The notes below the pieces were generated by a model. The model was not told where the DNA came from, searched no databases, and saw nothing but the letters and a program-made list of their open reading frames with translations. From the NCBI RefSeq assembly GCF_900141785.1, contig NZ_FQYP01000013.1, positions 30,758-94,757 of the forward strand: 64,000 nt of DNA, written 5' to 3'. The DNA is from Aquimarina spongiae (GTDB lineage Bacteria > Bacteroidota > Bacteroidia > Flavobacteriales > Flavobacteriaceae). Below, piece after piece: positions 34,340 to 43,442 of the stretch (position 1 is the first letter of the stretch; each line of letters starts with the position of its first letter). Both the position numbers and the translations under genes were made by a program.

Positions 34340-34509
34340 GATAAGAAGTGTTATTATAGTTATTAAGATGTGTTATTTAACGAGTTAGTTAAATTAGATG
34401 GCAAAGATAGAAAATTAAAAAGGGTATTATCCATTTTAACCTTTTATAAACATTGTGGAGTATGTATTTTTTTTTGTAAGTTGTGGAATATTTAGCCGAC
34501 CCAAAATTT

Positions 34510-35226
34510 ATGTGTACAGTAACATTAATTCCAACTCAAGAAAATAATTTTATTCTTACCTCAAATCGTGATGAGGCTATAAATCGAAAAACGCTGTTGC
34601 CAGAGTTCTATCAAATAAATGGGACGAGAATGCTTTTTCCAAAAGATGCAGTTGCGGGAGGTACCTGGATAGGGGTAAGCGATAAAAATACAATGATTTG
34701 TTTGCTTAACGGTGGTTTTGAAATCCATGAAAGAATGGTTTCTTACCGACAGAGTAGAGGGGTCGTAGTTAAAGATCTATTAGAGGCTGAAGATCTTGAA
34801 AATGCAATAGCAACGTATAACTTAAAGGGGATAGAGCCATTTACTATCGTAGCTGCCAATTGGAGTGCAGATCTATTACTGCTTGAGCTAGTGTGGGACG
34901 GCAAGAAAAAACATGTGAGAAAATTAGAAAAAGAGACTCATATTTGGTCGTCATCTACGCTTTATACAAAAGAAATGAAGAACATAAGGGAAGACTGGTT
35001 CGGAACTTTTGAAGAAGAAAATGTTTTGAGTTCAGATACCTTATTAGATTTTCATAAAAATGCAGGTGTAGGCGATAAAGATGTAGATCTTCAGATTGAT
35101 CGAGGTTTCTTGAAAACCCGAAGTATTACGCAAGTAGTAAAAAATGAAGAAGAACTTTCTATGCGCTACGAAAACCTACAAGACAGTGAGGTGAGTACGA
35201 TTATTTTTGAGGCAATAACTGCGTGA
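34510..35226 (+). CDS. TANGO2/NRDE-family protein
   Basis: Protein of 238 residues of the Ntn-hydrolase-like NRDE family related to human TANGO2. It begins MCTVTLIP and carries the family NRDE signature in FILTSNRDEAINRK, then PKDAVAGGTWIGVSDKNTMI. The ATG at 34510 was chosen because it exposes Cys2, the invariant second residue and candidate N-terminal nucleophile; the open frame from 34483 would bury it. Its last 4 bp overlap the start of the next gene (GTGA), so the two are translationally coupled. Biochemical role not known; haem or lipid handling has been suggested for eukaryotic relatives. Confidence 0.88.
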   Translation: MCTVTLIPTQENNFILTSNRDEAINRKTLLPEFYQINGTRMLFPKDAVAGGTWIGVSDKNTMICLLNGGFEIHERMVSYRQSRGVVVKDLLEAEDLENAIATYNLKGIEPFTIVAANWSADLLLLELVWDGKKKHVRKLEKETHIWSSSTLYTKEMKNIREDWFGTFEEENVLSSDTLLDFHKNAGVGDKDVDLQIDRGFLKTRSITQVVKNEEELSMRYENLQDSEVSTIIFEAITA

Positions 35227-36224
35227 AATATACAGGTAAAATAATTTCTCTTGCTTTTCCTGATACCTTTGTTCGATATTCTGACGAATCTGTATTGCAA
35301 TTACTTCCAATATTTGGTTTAGGAAGGAACAGATATATCAAAGCCGGACATGCGGCATTTGTATTAATAGAAAATTCGACAGGAAGAGCTGAATACTATG
35401 ATTTTGGGAGGTATATCACACCTCAAGGTTATGGTAGGGTTCGCAGTGCAATTACTGATGTAGAGCTCGAAATCCCTTTCAAAGCCATATTAGATACAGA
35501 ACACAATCTTGAAAATTTAAAAGAATTTTTAGTTTGGCTAGAAGCAAATCCACACAAAACTCATGGTAGTGGACGTTTGGTAGCATCGGTATGTGATTTT
35601 ATTGATTATGAAAAAGCTCGAGCGTATGTGCTTTCGGTACAAGGAAAAGGAAGTATTCCTTATAAAGCTTTTGGTAAAGAAGGGAGTAATTGCTCTAGAA
35701 TCGTTACGGATACCATTCTGGCAGGAACGGATCATCATAAAATCAGAAAGCCATTACTTCGAAACAAGAGGTTTACTCCCAGTACGGTTGGGAACGTAGA
35801 AAAGTCATCTGTTCATAATCCGATTTATGAAGTAATTGAAGGAGAGGTTAAGGAGTACAAGGGGTCAGCATTCAAAGAAAATATGACGAATTATTTTGAT
35901 AAAAATGTTCCAAGCCCTGATAATCATACGTCTGGAAATGATAAGAAACCTGAGCATTTAGAAGATGCCTGCTTTTTGTCGGGAACAGGAAGTAGTGCTT
36001 ATTTTAAGCTTAGGATACCCGAAAATCATTATAATTTGTATGAAATTATGCGATTTGATGAATATGGAGAAGAAGATTTCAAAGGGCTGTTTGAAGCAGA
36101 AAAATCAGCATTTGATATTACTCAAACATATCGATTTGTATACGATTCAAATTGTAAATATTGCCATATAGAACAAAATGGGGAAAAAATAAGGTTTGAT
36201 CTGGTAGAGAGAATCGTTAATTAA
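35223..36224 (+). CDS. DUF6695-like protein, possible permuted papain-fold thiol hydrolase
   Basis: Cytosolic protein of 333 residues with no signal peptide. A conserved-looking His (His43 in IKAGHAAFVLIE, followed by YYDFGRYITPQGYGR) comes before a Cys (Cys157 in GKEGSNCSRIVTDT). His-before-Cys is the order of the circularly permuted NlpC/P60 or LRAT group. The C-terminal part (about 245-325) reads as a separate beta-rich domain (YFKLRIPENHYNLYEIMRFD). The GTG start overlaps the TANGO2-like stop. The domain-family number is from memory and the enzymatic idea is inference. Its end overlaps the convergent apaG by 8 bp. Confidence 0.8.
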   Translation: MKYTGKIISLAFPDTFVRYSDESVLQLLPIFGLGRNRYIKAGHAAFVLIENSTGRAEYYDFGRYITPQGYGRVRSAITDVELEIPFKAILDTEHNLENLKEFLVWLEANPHKTHGSGRLVASVCDFIDYEKARAYVLSVQGKGSIPYKAFGKEGSNCSRIVTDTILAGTDHHKIRKPLLRNKRFTPSTVGNVEKSSVHNPIYEVIEGEVKEYKGSAFKENMTNYFDKNVPSPDNHTSGNDKKPEHLEDACFLSGTGSSAYFKLRIPENHYNLYEIMRFDEYGEEDFKGLFEAEKSAFDITQTYRFVYDSNCKYCHIEQNGEKIRFDLVERIVN

Positions 36225-36603
36225 GTGCAAAAGGAGCATATAATTTGAAGCCAGGAATCATTACTTTAAATTTCCGTGTGGAAGTAAAATTAACCATGTT
36301 GTAATGGCCTTTCATAGCTCCAAAGGGAGAACTTAGTAAACATCCGCTATTATAAGTGTGGGATTCTCCAGGTTTTAACACTGGTTTTTTTCCTATTACG
36401 CCTTCTCCTTCTACAATTTCAGTATTGTTTAACGCATCTTTGATTTCCCAAAAACGGGAGGTAAGTTGAACAGAATCTTTACTTTGATTTTCAATAGTAA
36501 TCTTGTAACCAAAGGCAAAATGGATCTTATAGTTCTTATAGAACGTACCCTCAAAGGTGGTATCCACCGAAATTTTTATGCCTCGAGTTATTTGTTGAAC
36601 CAT
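36217..36603 (-). CDS. apaG: ApaG domain protein
   Basis: Protein of 128 residues, a stand-alone ApaG immunoglobulin-like beta-sandwich. Family segments: ITIENQSKDSVQLTSRFWEI, EGEGVIGKKPVLKPGESHTY, SGCLLSSPFGAMKGHY. Linked in the literature to Co2+/Mg2+ resistance, exact function unclear. It lies 1 bp after the DUF3667 gene on the same strand, in a run Plug-DUF3667-apaG. Confidence 0.93.
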   Translation of the reverse strand: MVQQITRGIKISVDTTFEGTFYKNYKIHFAFGYKITIENQSKDSVQLTSRFWEIKDALNNTEIVEGEGVIGKKPVLKPGESHTYNSGCLLSSPFGAMKGHYNMVNFTSTRKFKVMIPGFKLYAPFALN

Positions 36604-36604
36604 A

Positions 36605-37756
36605 CTAAAAAATGAAAATCGATCCTACCAAAGTAATCGCAGATCCTATACTTGCTAATATAAAAAATAAAACGTTTACTAACAGAAATTTAACAATAGT
36701 TTTGAATCTTCCTTGATTGTAAAATTTACGCATGGCTTTATAGAGGTAAAACAAGAATAATAAAAGGGTGATACCTATGGCAGAACTGTGTATGATTTGA
36801 CCAATTAATATAGATATTCCTATCAAAATAAAAAATACGGTTTGTGTATGAAAAGTAAACACCAAATGTTCCATATAAGTATAGGATCTTCTGATATATA
36901 CAAACCATATGGCAAGAGCAAAGAACGGCAGAAAGAAAAAGATGATAAAAGGTAATTTACTAAAGATAAACTTCCATAATTCTATACCGTAATTATCGTT
37001 TATGTTATTGGTTTTCTTAACCCGATTGTAAATGTATTTATTCAATCGATTTTCATCGTGCTTGAGGTCTGCTAGTGCTTTAAAAGTAGATTTCTCTTCT
37101 GTTTTTTCATAATGATCATCATACATCTTGAAGAGTTTGAATGGTCTAGAGAAAAAACCAATACTATCGATTTGAGATTGTGTGTAATAGGCAACTTCCT
37201 TAGGTTTGTCATTTTTGAGTGCGGATAAATTAAGGCTGTCTGCTTGTAAAATGGCGGTTTTGATCTTTTCTCTCTCTGAAACGGGAATACCTCTTGTTTC
37301 AGAGATTTGTTCTGCAACCCTTTGTTTTACTGAGTCAGGAACATTCATGCCTTCTTCTATTTCTGACAAGGTGGCTTTGGTTTTGGTGACGTCTTCTTCA
37401 ATATTTGATTTGAATTTGTCAAAATCAATAAACAATCCATTAATGATGAAAAAGATGATCGAAACGCTCAAGTAAAATCGAAAAGGATTAGCGTATTTCA
37501 CCCGTTTTCCATTGATGTATTCTTTGGAAATTTTTCCAGGGCTAAATAAGAGTGCAATGATAGTATGCCTTAATCTTGAATCATAGGAGAAAATACTAGC
37601 AAAAAACTCATTAAAAAAATCTTTGAAGGAGAGTTGTTTTGTGGTGTTTGCCTGGCCGCAGTTATGGCAGTATTTATCCACCATATCCAATGGTACTCCA
37701 CAGTTTAGACATTCATTTCCTCTATACTTTTTTAGAAATCTCCCCTTGTTTTTCAT
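36605..37756 (-). CDS. DUF3667 membrane protein with zinc ribbon
   Basis: Protein of 383 residues. A short zinc-ribbon at residues about 16-36 (CLNCGVPLDMVDKYCHNCGQ: two CxxC pairs) precedes the DUF3667 core (FKDFFNEFFASIFSYDSRLR, FSPGKISKEYINGKRVKYAN). About five membrane helices follow, one near residue 95, the others clustered in the C-terminal third. The middle (about 115-235) is charged and probably cytoplasmic. Role unknown; the family is abundant in Bacteroidota. It lies between Plug and apaG. Confidence 0.9.
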   Translation of the reverse strand: MKNKGRFLKKYRGNECLNCGVPLDMVDKYCHNCGQANTTKQLSFKDFFNEFFASIFSYDSRLRHTIIALLFSPGKISKEYINGKRVKYANPFRFYLSVSIIFFIINGLFIDFDKFKSNIEEDVTKTKATLSEIEEGMNVPDSVKQRVAEQISETRGIPVSEREKIKTAILQADSLNLSALKNDKPKEVAYYTQSQIDSIGFFSRPFKLFKMYDDHYEKTEEKSTFKALADLKHDENRLNKYIYNRVKKTNNINDNYGIELWKFIFSKLPFIIFFFLPFFALAIWFVYIRRSYTYMEHLVFTFHTQTVFFILIGISILIGQIIHSSAIGITLLLFLFYLYKAMRKFYNQGRFKTIVKFLLVNVLFFILASIGSAITLVGSIFIF

Positions 37757-37892
37757 GTAAGAAATGTGTTACTGGGGTCTAAAATAAAGGTTTTATGTTA
37801 ATTATTTGTTATTTCACGCCTTGATAAGGTGGGAGTTCAGTTTCGCAGGCTTCTTATTATGCTCAGTTAGAGGGCAGATTTATTTCAAAAGA

Positions 37893-39161
37893 TTAGTTGG
37901 TAATGTTTGCAGAATTTCCTATCCCTTTCCCAATGGCTCTATCGTAGCGCGTTGCCGGTGCTCTGTAGTAAGGGATAACAATATATTCATTCTCAGTTTC
38001 GTCGAAGTTACCACTCACAAAACCAGGATCGATACTCCCATCGGGGCGAACTAGTACATATTTGTAGTTGTAAAATCCTTGTTTGAATAACTTCTTTAGG
38101 AAATAATAACCACTTTCTTGGTCGTATTCCAAGCGAGTAGATTCATCCAAAGTGTAGTTATTGAAATTTCCGTAGATATGAAGCTCACCTCCTTCTAAGG
38201 GTTCGTAGCATTCTAATGCAAAGTGTATCCAGGCATAATCAGCTTCTACATTATTGTTGTCTGCATTTAGATTACGGACTACAAAATTCCCATTGATATC
38301 GGGATTGTAAGTGTATCGTCGGTTTGCGCGAACAACGTCTCGATACAAATAATTATGGTAAATATTATTGAGTTCGATACGTTCGATATCTGCAGTAGAG
38401 GCTCTTATTTCCTTATTGTCGAAAGCCAAAAATTCGTTGCCACCCCAAAAAGCCGATTCCTGATCGTATTTGTATACCAAAGAGTTTGCGATGGTGAATT
38501 GAGGAATCAAATCAGTAATGGATTGTTTGATGTCGTTGTTTTGCATCACCAGAGTCTTTACCGTTCTTTTAGGGTCTCTCAGGATTTCTCTGGGAGAATT
38601 TATTTCAAATTGAACAGATTGTTTGGTGTTGATAAAGTTGAGGTCACGAGATCTTTTGGTGTATACCTTAACGGTAGTTAAGGGTTCGTAGATGATGAAT
38701 TTTCTGGAGAATACGACGTCTTCATCATCATTATATATTTCCAGTAGGTAGTTACCACTCACTTTTAAGCCTCGTGTATCCTGATTAGGAATTTCCAAAG
38801 TATAATGACTATACATTTGTAAGGTATTGAAGGAGTTTTCGTAATCCACTATTCGGATTTCATCAAAGCCATCCATGAACTCGTTTTTATATAACACGGA
38901 TGGAGTCCAATCAAAATCATAATGTGTGATACGATAATAGTAATCAGCTTCATCTCCATTAACATCATCAAAAGAGATTTGGATCGGATCCCCTAATTTG
39001 ATGATAGGGATTCCTGCAAATTCTTGGTCCCCAGAAAATTGAATGGTTTTGATGTAATCTGCAGTGGGTGCTTCATCAATCGGAGATTGAGAAATAATGA
39101 TTTGATGGATCCCAATAAACAGAATGAATAGCGCTAACGCTTGCTTATTTATTTTTAACAT
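37893..39161 (-). CDS. Type IX secretion Plug protein (DUF5103)
   Basis: Periplasmic protein of 422 residues with an N-terminal signal sequence (LALFILFIGIHQIIISQ). It is of the family formerly called DUF5103, now known as the Plug that closes the periplasmic side of the SprA translocon in T9SS. Family features: TIQFSGDQEFAGIPIIKLGD, YRITHYDFDWTPSVLYKNEF, SGNYLLEIYNDDEDVVFSRK and the late GGELHIYGNFNNYTLDESTR with YKYVLVRPDGSIDP. It is divergent from nqrA. With porT at 15.7 kb and a type B cargo at 55.7 kb, it shows that the organism has T9SS. Confidence 0.9.
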   Translation of the reverse strand: MLKINKQALALFILFIGIHQIIISQSPIDEAPTADYIKTIQFSGDQEFAGIPIIKLGDPIQISFDDVNGDEADYYYRITHYDFDWTPSVLYKNEFMDGFDEIRIVDYENSFNTLQMYSHYTLEIPNQDTRGLKVSGNYLLEIYNDDEDVVFSRKFIIYEPLTTVKVYTKRSRDLNFINTKQSVQFEINSPREILRDPKRTVKTLVMQNNDIKQSITDLIPQFTIANSLVYKYDQESAFWGGNEFLAFDNKEIRASTADIERIELNNIYHNYLYRDVVRANRRYTYNPDINGNFVVRNLNADNNNVEADYAWIHFALECYEPLEGGELHIYGNFNNYTLDESTRLEYDQESGYYFLKKLFKQGFYNYKYVLVRPDGSIDPGFVSGNFDETENEYIVIPYYRAPATRYDRAIGKGIGNSANITN

Positions 39162-39304
39162 TTTGGCTTTGTTCTGGATGTAAATATAACAAAATGTATG
39201 CCTAACAGATAAAAGGAGTTTTTGTTCACCAAAAAAGCTTATTTAGAATTGTTATAAATAAAATCTTATAACATAACCTGCTTTCACTTACGTGTTTTAA
39301 TTAG

Positions 39305-39312
39305 TAAATTTG
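39305..39312 (+). promoter_or_regulatory. -7 box for the nqr operon
   Basis: TAAATTTG, full match to TAnnTTTG, 36 nt upstream of the nqrA ATG in the 187-bp gap divergent from the Plug gene. Confidence 0.45.
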
Positions 39313-39348
39313 CACGATTTTTTTAGTTAATTAACATAGACTACAAAT

Positions 39349-40704
39349 ATGTCAAAAGACATTCGTATCAGAAAGGGCTTAGACATTAAGCTTGTTGGCG
39401 AAGCAGAAAAGAAAACTGTAAACGCTATCAGAAGTAATGTTTACGCAATTAAGCCTGACGATTTTCACGGTATCGTACCAAAAGTTATTGCAAAACAAGG
39501 TACAGAAGTTAAGGCCGGCGAACCACTTTTCCACTCTAAATCTAATGAAAATATACTTTTTCCTTCACCAGTAAGTGGAGAGATAGTTGAAATTGTGCGT
39601 GGCGCCAAAAGAAAAATCTTAGCCTTTAAGATTTTGGGAGATAAGGAACAAAAATTTGCTGATTTTGGCACCAAAGATGTCAATGCAATGAGCGGCGAAG
39701 AAGTAAAAAGCCACTTGTTGTCATCGGGATGTTGGCCATTTATCAAGCAAAGACCTTATGATGTAATCGCAAATCCAGATGTTGCTCCAAAGGCAATCTT
39801 TGTGTCTGGATATGCTACAGCACCTTTGGCTGCAGATTTGGATTATGTTCTAGAAGGAAAGGAAAATGAACTGCAAGTAGCATTAACTGCCTTGAGCAAG
39901 TTGACCGAAGGACAAGTACATGTTTCTGTAGGGAAGCAAAGTAATTCTCCACTTTCAAACCTTAATAATGTAACACTACATAAAGTTTCTGGGCCGCACC
40001 CGGCAGGAAACGTAAGTGTGCAAATCGCCAAGATTGATCCTATTAATAAGGGAGAGGTAGTTTGGGTAGTAAATCCACAGGATCTTGTAATCATTGGGGA
40101 ATTATTACTAACAGGTAAATTTAATGCCGAAAGAACGATAGCTCTTGTGGGGTCTTCTGTAAAGAAACCTCAATATTACAAAACGGTTATTGGAACAGAA
40201 GTTTCTACTATGGTGTACGATTCTGGAGTTCATGATGAAAGTAATATCAGAGTGATAAGTGGTGATGTATTAACTGGTGAAAATGTAAAACCTGACGGAT
40301 ATTTGGGATACTATCACAATACGATCTCAATCATTCCAGAAGGTGATGATTACGAATTTTTTGGTTGGAACAAACCAATTTTCAATAAAATATCTCCATC
40401 AAGAGCACTAACATTCTCTTGGTTGTTCCCAAATAAAAAGTACTCGTTGAATACCAATACCAATGGTGAGCATAGAGCATTTGTGGTAACAGGAAGTTAC
40501 GAAAATGTTTTCCCGTTGGATATTTATCCATTACAGTTGTTGAAGGCTTGTATGGTAAATGATTTGGACGCGATGGAACAACTAGGAATGTACGAGGTAG
40601 CTCCAGAAGATTTTGCTCTTACAGAGTTCGTATGTGTGTCAAAACAACCGCACCAACAGATAATTAGAGAAGGATTGGACCTAATGTTAAAAGAAATAGG
40701 ATAG
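39349..40704 (+). CDS. nqrA: Na+-translocating NADH:quinone reductase subunit A
   Basis: Peripheral cytoplasmic subunit (451 residues) of Na+-NQR, the sodium-pumping NADH dehydrogenase that reduces quinone (here presumably menaquinone). Family sequence: IRIRKGLDIKLVGEAEKK, SPVSGEIVEIVRGAKRKILA, SGCWPFIKQRPYDVIANPDV, and VSGPHPAGNVSVQIAKIDPI. First of six tightly packed nqr genes in the standard order. Confidence 0.97.
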   Translation: MSKDIRIRKGLDIKLVGEAEKKTVNAIRSNVYAIKPDDFHGIVPKVIAKQGTEVKAGEPLFHSKSNENILFPSPVSGEIVEIVRGAKRKILAFKILGDKEQKFADFGTKDVNAMSGEEVKSHLLSSGCWPFIKQRPYDVIANPDVAPKAIFVSGYATAPLAADLDYVLEGKENELQVALTALSKLTEGQVHVSVGKQSNSPLSNLNNVTLHKVSGPHPAGNVSVQIAKIDPINKGEVVWVVNPQDLVIIGELLLTGKFNAERTIALVGSSVKKPQYYKTVIGTEVSTMVYDSGVHDESNIRVISGDVLTGENVKPDGYLGYYHNTISIIPEGDDYEFFGWNKPIFNKISPSRALTFSWLFPNKKYSLNTNTNGEHRAFVVTGSYENVFPLDIYPLQLLKACMVNDLDAMEQLGMYEVAPEDFALTEFVCVSKQPHQQIIREGLDLMLKEIG

Positions 40705-40708
40705 TGCT

Positions 40709-41968
40709 ATGGGATTAAAAGATAAATTACATAAACTAAAACTTAAATATAAAGGGAAGAAGATGGCCCCTGCATTTAATGCAATCCATACCTTTTTGTA
40801 TTTACCTAACGAAACTACCCATTCGGGATCTCACGTTCGTGCAGCCGATGATTTGAAACGTACGATGAATACGGTAATTATGTCCTTACTACCATGTTTG
40901 ATATTTGGTATGTTTAACGCCGGTTATCAGCATCATTTGGCCTTAGGAGAAATTCAAGCAGTTTCTGGAGGATTCTTAAGTGCAGAGTTCTGGACTTTGG
41001 ATAACCTTATAGTAGGGCTTTGGGAAGTACTGCCTTTGGTTGTGGTATCTTACGGAGTTGGTCTTGCAGTAGAATTCGTTTTTGCTGTAATCAAAGGTCA
41101 TGAAGTAGAAGAAGGATACTTGGTTACAGGAATGCTAGTTCCGTTAATCGTACCAGTAGATACACCTCTTTGGATGTTGGCGGTAGCTGTTGTTTTTGGA
41201 GTAGTAATCGGTAAAGAAGTGTTTGGAGGAACAGGAATGAATATTCTTAACCCTGCACTTACGATTAGAGCATTTTTATTCTTTGCGTATCCTACCTGGA
41301 TGTCTGGAGACAAGGTGTGGGTGCACGGAGCTGTAGAGAGAGCTAATGAAATCGCAGGAGGAGCTCAATTGGATGCTATTTCTGGAGAAACTATTTTAGG
41401 TGGTTTGGCACAAGGAAAAGAGATCTTAGCACAAACTGCATCTCACGGCAAAGAAGTAACTTACTCTATTGCTGATGCGTTTTATGGCTTCATACCAGGA
41501 TCTGTGGGAGAAACTTCGGCTATCTTGATATTGTTAGGAGGATTATTCTTGATTTTTACCAAAATAGGAAGCTGGAGAATTATGGTGAGTGCTGTTCTTG
41601 GAGCACTTATCATGGGGCTTATTTTTAACGGAATCACTAATGCAGGATGGATTGCAGAATCAAGTAAGTTCTATGCATTAATGGATCTTGAATTCTGGAA
41701 ACACCTAATCGTTGGTGGTATTGCGTTTGGTATTGTATTTATGGCAACCGATCCGGTAACCGCTTCACAAACCAATAAAGGAAAATGGATTTATGGATTT
41801 TTGATTGGATTCATTTCAATTTTGATTCGAGTATTCAATCCGGCATATCCAGAAGGAGTATTCTTAGCAATCTTACTGATGAATGTATTTGCTCCTACTA
41901 TTGATCACTATGTGGTACAAGGTAATGTGAAGAAAAGAATGAAACGTTTAAAACTTAAAACTGCTTAA
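40709..41968 (+). CDS. nqrB: Na+-NQR subunit B
   Basis: Integral membrane subunit, 419 residues, about ten helices, carrying one covalently bound FMN and riboflavin and forming part of the Na+ channel. The FMN-attachment segment reads DAISGETILG (Thr228), a variant of the usual D-x-x-SGAT. Other family segments: GKEVFGGTGMNILNPALTIR, FIPGSVGETSAI and MATDPVTASQTNKGKWIYG. Starts 4 bp after nqrA. Confidence 0.97.
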   Translation: MGLKDKLHKLKLKYKGKKMAPAFNAIHTFLYLPNETTHSGSHVRAADDLKRTMNTVIMSLLPCLIFGMFNAGYQHHLALGEIQAVSGGFLSAEFWTLDNLIVGLWEVLPLVVVSYGVGLAVEFVFAVIKGHEVEEGYLVTGMLVPLIVPVDTPLWMLAVAVVFGVVIGKEVFGGTGMNILNPALTIRAFLFFAYPTWMSGDKVWVHGAVERANEIAGGAQLDAISGETILGGLAQGKEILAQTASHGKEVTYSIADAFYGFIPGSVGETSAILILLGGLFLIFTKIGSWRIMVSAVLGALIMGLIFNGITNAGWIAESSKFYALMDLEFWKHLIVGGIAFGIVFMATDPVTASQTNKGKWIYGFLIGFISILIRVFNPAYPEGVFLAILLMNVFAPTIDHYVVQGNVKKRMKRLKLKTA

Positions 41969-41970
41969 TC

Positions 41971-42729
41971 ATGGCGATTAATACAGATAAAAACTCATAT
42001 ACTATCCTATTCGCTGTAGCGATGGTGGTAGTGGTAGGATCTTTATTAGCATTTACGGCGTCTTCTTTGAAAGGGCGAATAGATGCGAATAAAAGAACTG
42101 AAAAACAACAAAATATCCTGTTTGCAATGGGAATTGCCGATAGCGAAGATCCTAACGAATTTGTTGCTCCTGAGCAAGCAGAGGATCTTTTCAATCAATA
42201 TGTTGGAGATAAAGGTCAGTTTATTATTGTAGGTAGTAAAGCTGAGCAAACAACTGACGCTTTCGATATTGAAGTTAAGAAAGAGAATGACAAAGTAAAG
42301 CAAGACGCAAATTACGAACGTAAAATGCCTTTGTTTATCGGTAAAAAAGATGGAGAAGAATTTTACATCGTTCCTTTAAGAGGAAATGGACTTTGGGATG
42401 CGATCTGGGGATATGTTTCTTTGGATAAAGAGTTCAAAACTGTAAAAGGAGCTTTCTTTGATCATAAAGGAGAAACACCAGGTCTTGGAGCTAATATTAA
42501 GGAGGCTTATTTCAGAGATGATTTTATTGGAGAGAGCATTCTTGACGCTAGTGGAAACTACAAAGGAATTACGGTTAAGAAAGGAAACGGAGATCCTAAG
42601 AATCAGGATAAAAAGGATAATGAGGTAGATGCATTGGCAGGAGCAACGATCACTGGTGATGGCGTTACTGCAATGGTGAAAAAAGGAATCAAAATGTATC
42701 AACCTTATTTCGAAACTTTAAAAAAATAA
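41971..42729 (+). CDS. nqrC: Na+-NQR subunit C
   Basis: Subunit with one N-terminal membrane helix (about 9-30) and a periplasmic FMN-binding domain. 252 residues. The flavin is attached to Thr226 in VDALAGATITGDGV, the Dxx(S/A)GAT motif recognised by ApbE, encoded in the same cluster at 46866-47861. Also GAFFDHKGETPGLGANI, typical of the family. Confidence 0.96.
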   Translation: MAINTDKNSYTILFAVAMVVVVGSLLAFTASSLKGRIDANKRTEKQQNILFAMGIADSEDPNEFVAPEQAEDLFNQYVGDKGQFIIVGSKAEQTTDAFDIEVKKENDKVKQDANYERKMPLFIGKKDGEEFYIVPLRGNGLWDAIWGYVSLDKEFKTVKGAFFDHKGETPGLGANIKEAYFRDDFIGESILDASGNYKGITVKKGNGDPKNQDKKDNEVDALAGATITGDGVTAMVKKGIKMYQPYFETLKK

Positions 42730-42732
42730 GCT

Positions 42733-43431
42733 ATGGCCGAAGTAATAGAAGAAAAAGTTGAAGCGAAAGTAAAGGAGCCAAAAGAGCCTTTGTTTTCAAA
42801 AAAGAACAGAAAATTATTAACGGATCCTCTAGCAGATAATAACCCAATTACCATTCAAGTATTAGGGATTTGCTCGGCACTTGCAATTACTGCACAGTTA
42901 AAGCCTTCTATAGTGATGGCGATATCTGTAGTGTTTGTTTTGGGAGTAGGTAATGTAGTGATCTCATTGATGAGAAACATTATTCCTTCAAAAATTAGAA
43001 TTATCGTACAGTTAGTTGTTGTAGCTGCCTTGGTAATTATTGTGGATCAGGTATTAAAAGCCTTTGCGTATACGTTAAGTAAGGAACTTTCGGTATTTAT
43101 CGGATTGATTATTACCAACTGTATCATCATGGGACGTTTCGAAGCCTTTGCTTTGGGTAACGGACCATGGAAATCCTTTTTAGATGGAATAGGAAATGCG
43201 GCTGGATATGGAGTATTATTGATCATAGTAGCTTTCTTCAGAGAGTTATTGGGATCAGGAACTCTTTTTGGAGCAAAAGTGTTAGGAGATCCTATCGAAA
43301 AAACAGGATTGTACGCTATTGGATACGAAAACAATGGTTTCATGGTATTAGCCCCAATGGCTTTGATTACTGTTGGAATTATTATCTGGATCCAAAGAAG
43401 TAAAAATAAAGCCTTAATTGAAGATCATTAA
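42733..43431 (+). CDS. nqrD: Na+-NQR subunit D
   Basis: Six-helix membrane subunit, 232 residues. Core family text: NNPITIQVLGICSALAIT, GLIITNCIIMGRFEAFALGN and AFFRELLGSGTLFG, with the Cys (in NCII) that with NqrE holds a membrane-embedded iron-sulfur centre. A charged N-terminal extension of about 20 residues (EVIEEKVEAKVKEPKEP) precedes the usual start. Confidence 0.96.
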   Translation: MAEVIEEKVEAKVKEPKEPLFSKKNRKLLTDPLADNNPITIQVLGICSALAITAQLKPSIVMAISVVFVLGVGNVVISLMRNIIPSKIRIIVQLVVVAALVIIVDQVLKAFAYTLSKELSVFIGLIITNCIIMGRFEAFALGNGPWKSFLDGIGNAAGYGVLLIIVAFFRELLGSGTLFGAKVLGDPIEKTGLYAIGYENNGFMVLAPMALITVGIIIWIQRSKNKALIEDH

Positions 43432-43442
43432 AAGAAAGAAAC

